64,000 nucleotides of DNA, from assembly GCF_018613695.1 (NCBI RefSeq), contig NZ_JAGGPR010000015.1, positions 62,001 through 126,000 of the forward strand, written 5' to 3'. A program made the position numbers and the translations under genes. The notes under the pieces were generated by a model. That model worked only from the letters and a program-made list of their open reading frames with translations, had not been told where the DNA came from and ran no database searches. Within the stretch, counting starts at the first letter, position 1. Each line of letters opens with the position of its first letter. Positions 55,394 through 63,588 of this stretch are shown here, piece by piece. The stretch is from Arthrobacter sp. ISL-95 (GTDB lineage Bacteria > Actinomycetota > Actinomycetes > Actinomycetales > Micrococcaceae).

Positions 55394-56423
55394 CCTGCTC
55401 AATCAGCTTCAGTACCGCAACGGAGTCGGCCGGGTCCACGGGTGACGGAAGCGCGGAGGCGGCGCCGCCGTCGTGGAGCTTTTCGGCGAGAATCCGGTAG
55501 AACTCCGGGTACGCACCGCGCTCCGTGGGGATGGTGACGCGCTGCCCGTTCCGTTCCAGCGTGCCACGGTTTTGGGGAGGTTCGACGCCGTACTCGGCGT
55601 CCGTGGGCAGCCCGCCGCCCAGCACGTAGGGCTCCTGCGGGTCGGTACCGAACTTCACGAAGCCGCCCTCTGTGCCGAGGATGCGGAAGCGGGGGCCGTG
55701 GAGGTGGCTGTTGACGTTGATGGTGACGTGGCTGAACACGCCCGACTCGTGCCGGAGCGCAAGGAAGACGTCGTCGTCGGCGCTCTCCTGGGGACGGCGG
55801 GCCGTGATCTCGGCGAAAGTAACAGTGGCCGGCCCAAAGAACCGAAGAGCGAGATCGAGGACGTGGGTGCCGAGGTCGAACAACACACCGCCTCCATCTA
55901 AGGCCGTGGCGCTGGCTTTCCAGGCCTTGGCGATCTCCGGCGCCCAGCGCTCCATGCCCACCTCAACCCTGGTCACGGTACCCAGCGTCCCGGCGTCGAG
56001 CAGTTTCTTCACGGTGAGCGAGTCACCGTCCCAGCGCCGGTTTTGGTAGACCGTGAGGACACGGCCCAGTTTCACCGCCAGCTGGATCAGCTCTTCGCCA
56101 TCGGTGCTGTGGACGGTAAACGGTTTATCAACCACGACGTCGAACCCGGCTTCCAGCGCAGCCTTCGCGAGCGGGAAGTGGGTTGCGGGCGGTGTGCCCA
56201 AGACAATGAGATCCAGCTGGTCGGCCAGCGCCAGGATGTCCTGCGGGGTATCCACGATGCGCGCTTTCGGGTAGCGTTCTTTCGCTTTCGCTTGCCTTCC
56301 GGCGTCCGACGTTGAAATCACTGCGAGCTCATAGGCGGGGTTGCTGGCAATGAAGGGCGCGTGGAAGACGCTGCCCGACAAGCCAAAACCTGCGACGGCG
56401 GTACGGATCGGCTGGGAAGTCAT
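55377..56423 (-). CDS. Gfo/Idh/MocA-family oxidoreductase
   Basis: A 348 aa NAD(P)-dependent dehydrogenase, acting on sugars, inositols or their derivatives. The Rossmann motif is VAGFGLSGSVFHAPFI, with the family VVVDKPFTVHSTDGEELIQLA carrying the catalytic Lys, and VYQNRRWDGDSLTVKKLLDAGTLGTVTRVEVGMERW. The C-terminal half has the substrate domain with LDGGGVLFDLGTHVLDLALRFFG. The closest group I recognise is YdgJ/IolW-like scyllo-inositol dehydrogenases; specificity is not readable. It is monocistronic. Confidence 0.9.
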   Translation of the reverse strand: MTSQPIRTAVAGFGLSGSVFHAPFIASNPAYELAVISTSDAGRQAKAKERYPKARIVDTPQDILALADQLDLIVLGTPPATHFPLAKAALEAGFDVVVDKPFTVHSTDGEELIQLAVKLGRVLTVYQNRRWDGDSLTVKKLLDAGTLGTVTRVEVGMERWAPEIAKAWKASATALDGGGVLFDLGTHVLDLALRFFGPATVTFAEITARRPQESADDDVFLALRHESGVFSHVTINVNSHLHGPRFRILGTEGGFVKFGTDPQEPYVLGGGLPTDAEYGVEPPQNRGTLERNGQRVTIPTERGAYPEFYRILAEKLHDGGAASALPSPVDPADSVAVLKLIEQARTLA

Positions 56424-56475
56424 GTGCCTAGGCTACCGATCCTCTCGCACGTAATAGCCCTTTCACGCCAACCCT

Positions 56476-56557
56476 CTATCACCGGGTGAGAGAGGGCTTG
56501 GGTGAAGGGCGCGGGAAGTGATAGAGCGTTGGGGTGAAGGGCGCGGGAAGTGATAGA
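56476..56557. repeat. Tandem repeat with GTGATAGA ends
   Basis: A 26-base unit GGGTGAAGGGCGCGGGAAGT... ending GATAGA occurs at 56500-56525 and again, identically, at 56532-56557 (period 32). An inverted TCTATCAC lies at 56476-56483. It sits in the 235-base gap between the convergent oxidoreductase 5' end and the oligopeptide-binding protein gene 3' end. It is probably a copy of an intergenic repeat family. Confidence 0.7.
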
Positions 56558-56605
56558 CCGTGGGGATGGCGAAGGCCGGGAACCTCCCGAACCGATGAAC
56601 AGGTT

Positions 56606-56620
56606 CAGGGAAGTTCCCTG
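56606..56620 (-). terminator. Weak hairpin after the oligopeptide-binding protein gene
   Basis: CAGGGAA-G-TTCCCTG, a short perfect palindrome 39 bases after the stop of the binding protein gene on the minus strand. It may terminate the operon, but the stem is short and no U-run is present. Confidence 0.4.
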
Positions 56621-56658
56621 CCTTCAGGAAACTACGCTGAGAAACTACAGCGTGGGGG

Positions 56659-58386
56659 CTACTTCTTGGCGCCCTTTTCCCAGCCGATGGTGGTCCAGTC
56701 CGGAACGTTGGAGAGGCTCTTGAACAGGGACGGGCCGTAGTTGGCCAGGCCCGTGCGCACGAACTGGATCTCCGGGCCATTCAGCACGGTACCCATGGAG
56801 AAGTACTTCTCCATGTGCTTCTTCTCGACCTCCATGGCGGCCTTGTTGCGTTCGGTGTCATCAGCGATGGTGGCCAGGCGCTTGATTTCGGCGTCGAGCT
56901 CAGCGTCGCCGAGGCCATTTTCGTTGGTTGCGGAGTCGTAGTACTGCTTGACAGCATCAGTGGCATCCGGGCCCACGGTGTAACCGGAGATGGTCACATC
57001 GAACTCGCGTCCGCCGATGACCTTGCCGAAGTCAGCGTCACCGCGCTGGTCGATGGATACGTCCATACCAGCGGCCTGAAGCTGCTTCTGCAGGGTTTGT
57101 GAGGTTGCAGCCGTGGTGGGGTCGTCACCGAAGTTGGTGATCTTGAAGGAGACGGGGACGCCATCCTTGGCCATGATGCCCTTATCGTTGGCCGTGTAGC
57201 CAGCTTCGGTCAGGACCTTCTTGGCAGCCTCAGTGCCGGTGTCCTTCACAGGGTAGTTGTCCTGGTAGTACTCGGAGAACGGCATCAGCATCATGGAGCC
57301 GGAGCTTTCCTCGGACCAGTTCAGGCCGTTGAAGCGGACATCGCGGATGGCCTTGCGGTCGACGGCGGTGAAGATCGCCTTGCGAACGGCTACGTCGGTC
57401 AGGGCCGGGCGCTTGGCGTTGATGTTGAGACCACCGGCAAACAGTCGCTGGCCACGGCGGACCTCGGAGTTGGTGGTGCCTTCGAGCTGCTTGTAGCGGC
57501 CCAGGGTGCGGCCGTTGGCGGCGTCAATTTCACCGTTCTTGAAGGCCGCGATGGTTGCACTCGGCTCCATCTGACGCCAAATAACCTTTTCGAGGACCGG
57601 CTTCTGGCCCCACCACTTATCGTTGGGAACCATAGTGACCGTCTTGGCGGTGGTGTCGTAGTTTTCCACCTTGAACGGACCGGCCATCCACTCGGGGTGC
57701 ATGTTGCCGGCAAACCCCGTATTGAAGATCTCCGGGGTGTTGATGGCCGGGTGGATCAGGCCCAAGAAGAGGCCCTCCAATGGGAAGACCGGCTGGGTAG
57801 TAGTGACAATGACTTCTTTGTCGTTGGCGCCCGCCTTGACTGAGTCCACGAAAGCGTAAGCACCGGCGCTCACGATGTCGATGGACTTGTCTTCGCCGCT
57901 GAGCATCTTCCACGTATTTTCAAAGGTCTTGACGTCGATGGGAGTGCCATCGTTCCAAGTCGCCTTCTCGTTGACCTTAATGGTGATGGTCTGCTTGCCA
58001 TCCTTGACTTCACTCTTGACGTCTTCGCAGAAGTCCTTGTTCGGCTCTGCCTTGCCGTCGAAGTCCAGCTTCCAGCAGCCGCCAATGCCACCGCTGTTGA
58101 TGGAGGCCGTGTTGACCGGAGTCATCAGGGCTGAGTTGTCAGCGCTGTTACCCACATTGGAGAAACCATTGAAATCCGGCCCAATGTTGCCCACAGCCAG
58201 CGTGACAGTGCCACCAGGCTCCAGATCCTTTGCTTCCTTGGCGTTGACGCTGATCAGCTTGCTGATATCGCCGCCGCTCTCTTCGGCCTTCTGAGAGGCC
58301 GGACCCGACGGCGTTCCCCCGCCGCAAGCGGTCAGCATCAGCGTTGCTGCCAGCGCTACGCCACCGATCGTCGTGTATTTTTTCAT
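56659..58386 (-). CDS. Oligopeptide-binding lipoprotein (family 5)
   Basis: A 575 aa extracellular substrate-binding lipoprotein of the OppA/DppA family. The start is the ATG at 58384-58386 with AAGGG upstream; the lipobox LTAC carries lipid Cys21. The solute-binding family 5 pattern is clear: NEKATWNDGTPIDVKTFENTWKMLSG, AINTPEIFNTGFAGNMHPEWMAGPFKVENYDTTAKTVTMVPNDKWWG, and ALTDVAVRKAIFTAVDRKAIRDV. Ligands are probably peptides or other small solutes. It is the last gene of the operon, 77 bases after the ATPase gene. Confidence 0.95.
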   Translation of the reverse strand: MKKYTTIGGVALAATLMLTACGGGTPSGPASQKAEESGGDISKLISVNAKEAKDLEPGGTVTLAVGNIGPDFNGFSNVGNSADNSALMTPVNTASINSGGIGGCWKLDFDGKAEPNKDFCEDVKSEVKDGKQTITIKVNEKATWNDGTPIDVKTFENTWKMLSGEDKSIDIVSAGAYAFVDSVKAGANDKEVIVTTTQPVFPLEGLFLGLIHPAINTPEIFNTGFAGNMHPEWMAGPFKVENYDTTAKTVTMVPNDKWWGQKPVLEKVIWRQMEPSATIAAFKNGEIDAANGRTLGRYKQLEGTTNSEVRRGQRLFAGGLNINAKRPALTDVAVRKAIFTAVDRKAIRDVRFNGLNWSEESSGSMMLMPFSEYYQDNYPVKDTGTEAAKKVLTEAGYTANDKGIMAKDGVPVSFKITNFGDDPTTAATSQTLQKQLQAAGMDVSIDQRGDADFGKVIGGREFDVTISGYTVGPDATDAVKQYYDSATNENGLGDAELDAEIKRLATIADDTERNKAAMEVEKKHMEKYFSMGTVLNGPEIQFVRTGLANYGPSLFKSLSNVPDWTTIGWEKGAKK

Positions 58387-58462
58387 GGTTTGCCCTTCAT
58401 GTTTACGACTGGAAATCATTGCGAGTTGAATAACAGGGTTTCAATCGATGCGTCATATGTCG

Positions 58463-60628
58463 TCAGGCATGCACCACCAGCATGTCAGCATCTATCTCTC
58501 CGTCCGGGAAGAAGCAGGCGAAGTCCTGTGTGCCTTCCTTCTCCGGTGCCAGTGGCGGCTCCAGAGTAAGGCACTTCTCCTGCTTTGCGGGAGGTAGCGC
58601 GGCAAAGACAGGGCAACGGGTGGCAAAGTTGCATCCCTTGGGAGCATCCAGCGGGCTGGGAAGGTCACCCTGCAGGATGATGCGTTCGCGGGTGCGTTCG
58701 AGGTGGGGGTCCGGCACCGGGATCGCGGACAGCAGGGCCCTGGTGTAGGGGTGACGCGGGTTGTCGAAAACGTGGTCCACGTCGCCGGTTTCCACGATCT
58801 TGCCGAGGTACATCACGGCTACGCGGTCTGAGATGTGCCGGACGACGGAGAGGTCGTGGGCGACCATGAGGTAGCTGAGGCCGAGTTCGGCGCGGAGCTT
58901 GTCCAGCAGGTTGATGACTCCGGCCTGCACGGAAACATCCAGCGCGGAGACCGGTTCGTCCAACACCACGAGCTTCGGATTGACCGCGAGCGCCCGGGCA
59001 ATGCCGATGCGTTGGCGTTGGCCGCCGGAGAACTGGTTGGGGAAGCGGTTCACGTGGTCTGATTGCAGGCCCACCAGCTTCATGAGTTCCATGATGCGTT
59101 TCTTGATGGCGGCCTTGGGCATGCCCAGGTTTTCCAGCGGTTCGGCCAGGACTTCGTACACCGTAAAGCGCGGGTCCAGGGCGCCCGTGGGGTCCTGGAA
59201 CACCATCTGCATTTCCTTGCGCATGGCCATGGTGGTCTTGTGGTCCGTAGCCACCTTGTTGCTGACGCCGCCGATCACCACTTCGCCCACCTGGTCCGGG
59301 TGGAATTCCATGATTTCCAGGAGGGTGGTGGTCTTGCCGCAGCCGGACTCGCCCACAATCGAGACGCATTCGCCCTCGCGGATATCGAAGCTCAGTCCAT
59401 CCACGGCCTTGACCGTGCCGATCCGTCGCTTGATTAAGGCACCCTTGAGCAGCGGGAAGTGCTTCTTGACGTCCCTGAGTTCCAGGACCTTTGCGCGCTC
59501 GACGCGAGCGACGCCATCGAACTTTGAAACCGGTTTGGGCGGCGCGTGGAAAATCCTGTGAGCGTCGGCGTTGCCGGACAGTTGGTCTGACTTGATGCAG
59601 GCTGCCTTGTGCCCCAGCGTCTGACCCTCCGTGCCCGGCACCGGGAACAGTTCCGGTTCGCCATGCAGGCAGGCGTCGCTGACCATGGGGCAGCGGGCCG
59701 CGAAGGAGCACCCGGTCACCGGCAGCGCCAGGTTGGGCGGAGTTCCTTCGATGGGTACCAGCGACTGCTTGGTAGCGGTGTCCACGCGGGGAACGGCACC
59801 GAGGAGGCCCAGCGTGTAGGGCATCCGGGGGTTGTAGTAGATGTCCTCCACGGTGCCGGTTTCCACGGGCTTGCCCGCGTACATGACCATGATGTCGTCG
59901 GCCATGCCCGCTACCACGCCGAGATCGTGCGTAATCATCACGACGGCGGCGCCGGTCTCCTCCTGCGCGGTGTGCAGGACCTCCAGCACCTGCGCCTGGA
60001 TAGTGACGTCCAGCGCCGTCGTGGGTTCATCTGCGATGAGTACCCGCGGATCGTTGGCGATGGCGATCGCGATCATGACGCGCTGGCGCATGCCGCCGGA
60101 AAATTCGTGCGGGAAGGCCTTCAGCCGGTCCTTGGGGCTGGGGATGCCCACCATCCGCAAGAGGTCGACGGCGCGGGCTTCTTTGGCCTGCTTGCTCATG
60201 GAGGGGTTGTGGACTGTCAGCGCCTCGATGATCTGGGTTCCCACCGTGTAGACGGGAGTGAGCGAGGACAGTGGGTCCTGGAAAACCATGGCGATGTCGC
60301 TGCCACGGTGCTTGCACATTGCTTTGTCGCTAAGGCCCAGCAGTTCCTTGCCCTTGTACCGCACGGAACCGGTGATGTCCGCGGTTTCGGGGAGGAGCCC
60401 CATGATGGCCATGGACGTGACGGACTTACCGGAACCGGACTCGCCCACGATGCCCAGGGTCTTGCCGGGCATGAGGTCGAAGTCCACTCCACGGACCGCG
60501 TGGACCACGCCGTTCTCGGAGTTGAAGCGGACGTTGAGGTCGCGAACGCTGAGGACCGCTTCGCCGGGGGCGTAGAGCCCTGCGTCGCGGAGACGCTCGG
60601 CGGGTGTCTGGGAAGTGTTGGTGCTCAT
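58463..60628 (-). CDS. Fused dual ATPase of the oligopeptide ABC transporter (OppD-OppF)
   Basis: A 721 aa protein carrying two complete ABC ATPase domains in one chain. First domain: Walker A GESGSGKSVTS, signature FSGGMRQRVMIA, Walker B VLIADEPTTALD. Second domain: Walker A GESGCGKTTT, signature FSGGQRQRIGIA, Walker B LVVLDEPVSALD. Each half ends with the Opp-type C-terminal Cys-rich region (CSFAARCPMVSDACLHGEPELFPV; CNFATRCPVFAALPPAKQEKCL), which binds an iron-sulfur cluster in homologues. The start overlaps the permease stop (ATGA). Fused D-F forms occur in actinobacteria, so this is normal though distinctive. Confidence 0.96.
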   Translation of the reverse strand: MSTNTSQTPAERLRDAGLYAPGEAVLSVRDLNVRFNSENGVVHAVRGVDFDLMPGKTLGIVGESGSGKSVTSMAIMGLLPETADITGSVRYKGKELLGLSDKAMCKHRGSDIAMVFQDPLSSLTPVYTVGTQIIEALTVHNPSMSKQAKEARAVDLLRMVGIPSPKDRLKAFPHEFSGGMRQRVMIAIAIANDPRVLIADEPTTALDVTIQAQVLEVLHTAQEETGAAVVMITHDLGVVAGMADDIMVMYAGKPVETGTVEDIYYNPRMPYTLGLLGAVPRVDTATKQSLVPIEGTPPNLALPVTGCSFAARCPMVSDACLHGEPELFPVPGTEGQTLGHKAACIKSDQLSGNADAHRIFHAPPKPVSKFDGVARVERAKVLELRDVKKHFPLLKGALIKRRIGTVKAVDGLSFDIREGECVSIVGESGCGKTTTLLEIMEFHPDQVGEVVIGGVSNKVATDHKTTMAMRKEMQMVFQDPTGALDPRFTVYEVLAEPLENLGMPKAAIKKRIMELMKLVGLQSDHVNRFPNQFSGGQRQRIGIARALAVNPKLVVLDEPVSALDVSVQAGVINLLDKLRAELGLSYLMVAHDLSVVRHISDRVAVMYLGKIVETGDVDHVFDNPRHPYTRALLSAIPVPDPHLERTRERIILQGDLPSPLDAPKGCNFATRCPVFAALPPAKQEKCLTLEPPLAPEKEGTQDFACFFPDGEIDADMLVVHA

Positions 60629-61584
60629 TTGCCAGCCTTTGCGGTCTTGGTCTTGGCCCGTCCGATGGAGCTGGAGCTGGGGTCGAAGGCGTCACGGAGT
60701 CCGTCGTTCATCATGGCCAGCGAGCCGGTCAGCAGGAACATGACGGTCAGCGGTACCCAGAACATCCACGGGAAGGAGGACACCTGGCCCGTGGCCTGGC
60801 CGATCAGGACACCGAGGCTAACGTCAGGAAGTTTGATGCCGATTCCAATAAAGGAGAACGCGACCTCAGCCAGGATTGCGCCGGTGATGCCACGGGTGAA
60901 GTCGAGCACCAGCAACGAGCCGATGTTTGGTACGAGGTGGCGCCACACGATCCGGCGGGAAGGGACTCCCATGTACTTGGCGGCTTTGACGTAATCGCGC
61001 TGCATGAGGGACATGGACAGCGAGCGCACCAGGCGGGCAGTCCCCATCCAGCTGAAGAACAGCAGGACCACGATGAGCAGCAGCCAGCTGGGCAGATCCT
61101 TGAGACCGCCGCTTCCGCTGGTTGCCACGGCCACCACCAGAATGGCGGGCATCATGATGAGGGCTTCGAGGATGAACAACATGGTGGCGTCCACCTTGCC
61201 CCCGAAGAACGCCATGGTGCAGCCGTACACCGCGGAGATCAGCACGGATACGCCGCCCACAATGAGGCCAATGAGAATGGAGGTCCGGGTGCCGTCCACA
61301 ATGAGCGCCATGAGGTCGATACCGGCCTGCGTGGTCCCCAGCAAGTGGTCCGGTGACGGCGGCATACCGATATTCAATGGATCTAGGGTGTCTTTGTCCC
61401 ACGAGGTCAGGAACCCGCCAAAGATCGAGAAAAGGAACAACGCCAGGAAAATAAACAAGCCGGCGACGGCGGTGCGGTTCCGCATGAAGCGACGGAAGAT
61501 AATGCGGGATTTCCCGATGACCACGTCCTGGTCGCCAACCCGGGATTCGTCGATTTCCGCAATGGGATCAATGATGTTGGTCAT
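60625..61584 (-). CDS. Oligopeptide ABC permease, DppC-like
   Basis: A 319 aa membrane subunit. The N-terminal segment RIIFRRFMRNRTAVAGLFIFLALFLFSIFGGFLTSW is the OppC/DppC cap; the inner-membrane loop LVRSLSMSLMQRDYVKAAKYMGVPSRRIVWRHLVPNIGSLLVLDF is the EAA motif. About six transmembrane helices. Its start overlaps the upstream permease stop by one base (TAATG) and its stop overlaps the ATPase start (ATGA). Confidence 0.95.
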   Translation of the reverse strand: MTNIIDPIAEIDESRVGDQDVVIGKSRIIFRRFMRNRTAVAGLFIFLALFLFSIFGGFLTSWDKDTLDPLNIGMPPSPDHLLGTTQAGIDLMALIVDGTRTSILIGLIVGGVSVLISAVYGCTMAFFGGKVDATMLFILEALIMMPAILVVAVATSGSGGLKDLPSWLLLIVVLLFFSWMGTARLVRSLSMSLMQRDYVKAAKYMGVPSRRIVWRHLVPNIGSLLVLDFTRGITGAILAEVAFSFIGIGIKLPDVSLGVLIGQATGQVSSFPWMFWVPLTVMFLLTGSLAMMNDGLRDAFDPSSSSIGRAKTKTAKAGK

Positions 61585-62567
61585 TACTGGACCCTCACTC
61601 GTGGATCAACCAGCGTGGTGGCGAAGTCGGCAAGGATGGCGCCGATCGCGAAGATCACTGAACCATAGGCCAAGGTGGCGGTAGCCACGTTGACGTCCTG
61701 CAGACTGATGGACTGAATGCTCCAGAGGCCGATGCCCGGCCAGGCGAAGATCGCCTCAGCGAAGAATCCGCCCGTGAAGATGGCCGGGATGGTAAACGCG
61801 ATGCTTTGCGCCACCGGGATGAAGGATACGCGCAGGGCGTGTTTCCTGATGGCCTGGTTTCGGGTGAGCCCCTTGGCCCGGGCGGTGCGGACGAAGTCAG
61901 CATTCACGTTGTCCAGGAGGTACTGCCGCTGGGCGATCTGGTAACCGGCCCAACCGAAGATGGTCATCGCGAAGGTGGGTACGGCGTAGTGAGCCACAAG
62001 GTCAACGAAAGCCGGCCAGCCTGGCTCAATTCCCGGCGTCGAAATTCCCGTCACGAAGAAGATGCGCTCACCGACGGCCTCGTTGATGCTGATGGCACCG
62101 AGCTGCACCAGGAAGTAGGCGATGGGCGCTGGCAGGATATGGACCAGGTAGCTGTAGGACGTGATGACGCGGTCTTGGACCTTGTACTGGCGGGCGGCGG
62201 AGTAGACACCGAGTGCCACACCGATGATCAGGGTGAGAATGATTGAGGCAATGAAGAGCCGGGTGGAGACCAACACGCGGTCCGCGAACTCGGCATTGAC
62301 GAACGCACCGTTCGGGCTGCGGCCCCAGTCCCATCGGGTCACAATGCCCCAGAGCCAATCCACGTAACGCTCCCAGGCGTTCTTGTCCGGATCCAGCCCG
62401 AGTCCCCGGAAAGATGCGGCTACCTGTTCGGGTGTTGGCCGCGGGATTTTCTCTTGCTCGAGCACCGCAGGCTTCAGCGACGAGACGGCCAGGAAGTAGC
62501 CTGCACTGGTGGTCAGGAAGATCATGATCAGGTAGATGCCCGACCGCTTCATCAGATATTTCAGCAT
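61584..62567 (-). CDS. Oligopeptide ABC permease, DppB-like
   Basis: A 327 aa membrane subunit and the first gene of the operon. It begins LKYLMKRSGIYLIMIFLTTSAGYFLAVSSLKP, the DppB N-terminus, and carries the EAA loop DFVRTARAKGLTRNQAIRKHALRVSFIPVAQSIAFTIPAIFTGGFFAEAIFAWPGIGLWSI. It pairs with the DppC-like subunit to form the channel. The start ATG is at 62565-62567. The 292-base region upstream (62568-62859) must hold the operon promoter, but I see no clear operator there. Confidence 0.94.
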   Translation of the reverse strand: MLKYLMKRSGIYLIMIFLTTSAGYFLAVSSLKPAVLEQEKIPRPTPEQVAASFRGLGLDPDKNAWERYVDWLWGIVTRWDWGRSPNGAFVNAEFADRVLVSTRLFIASIILTLIIGVALGVYSAARQYKVQDRVITSYSYLVHILPAPIAYFLVQLGAISINEAVGERIFFVTGISTPGIEPGWPAFVDLVAHYAVPTFAMTIFGWAGYQIAQRQYLLDNVNADFVRTARAKGLTRNQAIRKHALRVSFIPVAQSIAFTIPAIFTGGFFAEAIFAWPGIGLWSIQSISLQDVNVATATLAYGSVIFAIGAILADFATTLVDPRVRVQ

Positions 62568-62859
62568 GTCGGGTGGCTGCCCCGAATCGTGGCAAAACTC
62601 AATGCTCGTCCTTCCGCGGTTCCCGGCTGTGGCCGGCGTCAGCTGCGAAGTGGCGCAGCGGGTTGTTGGGTCCCCCGCACCCCTTCAGTGATCACCAGCC
62701 CTGTATGGCATGCGTCACATTCAAGAGGAAACTACCACAATAACTGCTTCACGTTTTGCTTCAAGGCGTCCGGTTTCGCGCCTGCAGCCAGATTGTTATG
62801 TGCAGCTTGCGACATGTTTACGACGCCGGCGGTACTAATGCGCTTTCGGCCGCGGAAAT

Positions 62860-63465
62860 CTACACGGAGCCCAGGAGCCTCGTGATCAGTTCACGCCAGG
62901 AATCCGCCAGCCGGGTGGGGGAAATACCTCGGACGCGAACGTCGTCCACAATTCGTTCAGGGTCCAGTGCGTACGTCAGGGACATCGCCATCACCCAAGG
63001 ATCCGCGATTCCCGCCTCCCGCAGCAGGACCTCCATATGCCGATGCGAAAGTTTGGTCGCCGGAACATCGAACCTGTTGCGCGTAGCAGCTCCGGCCGCT
63101 TTCAGGAGTTCGCCGTTTTCCAGGACAAAGTAAATGCGGCCTTCCCCGAAGGCCACCAAGCGGTCCTTTGGCGCAGCACCCGGGCCCAGAGGGGGCGGGC
63201 CGAACATGAAACCCGCCTGAAATTCGGACTCCGAGTCGCTCAGCAGGGTCATCATGAGCCCGGCGCGGCTCCCAAAACGGCGGAACACCGTTCCCTTGCC
63301 AACCTTGGCCTTGCAGGCGAGCGCATCCATGGTCAGCGCCTCAGCACCAAACTCGGCCACCAGATCCCGGGCAGCATTGAGGAGGCGCTCGCGATTCCTC
63401 GCTGCGTCACTGCGCTCGTGGGGCGCACCTAGGGGCACGTCCGGCCTCATGGGGATCGAGCTCAC
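62860..63465 (-). CDS. TetR-family regulator, divergent from FMN reductase
   Basis: A 201 aa regulator. The helix-turn-helix ARNRERLLNAARDLVAEFGAEALTMDALACKAKVGKGTVFRRFGSRAGLMMTLLSDSE is typical TetR, with the VGKGTVFRRFGSR form. The remainder is an all-helical ligand domain. A GTG (63463-63465) is the likely start; an ATG five codons later is the alternative. A perfect palindrome lies 28 bases upstream. It probably represses itself and the flavin reductase gene and responds to a quinone or electrophile, from the usual role of its neighbour. Confidence 0.9.
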   Translation of the reverse strand: MSSIPMRPDVPLGAPHERSDAARNRERLLNAARDLVAEFGAEALTMDALACKAKVGKGTVFRRFGSRAGLMMTLLSDSESEFQAGFMFGPPPLGPGAAPKDRLVAFGEGRIYFVLENGELLKAAGAATRNRFDVPATKLSHRHMEVLLREAGIADPWVMAMSLTYALDPERIVDDVRVRGISPTRLADSWRELITRLLGSV

Positions 63466-63492
63466 AGAAATATTCTAGACCCCGGGAATAGA

Positions 63493-63512
63493 AAACGGAC
63501 CATAGTCCGTTT
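63493..63512. promoter_or_regulatory. TetR operator between tetR and FMN reductase
   Basis: AAACGGAC-CATA-GTCCGTTT, perfect 8-base arms around 4 bases, 28 bases upstream of tetR and 77 bases upstream of the reductase start. It is placed to control both divergent promoters. Confidence 0.85.
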
Positions 63513-63588
63513 AGTATCGATGAAGGCTCCAAAGCCCAGACAACAGGTCGGATCCGCAAGGCAACCCGGCCAGACACAAGGAGACACC

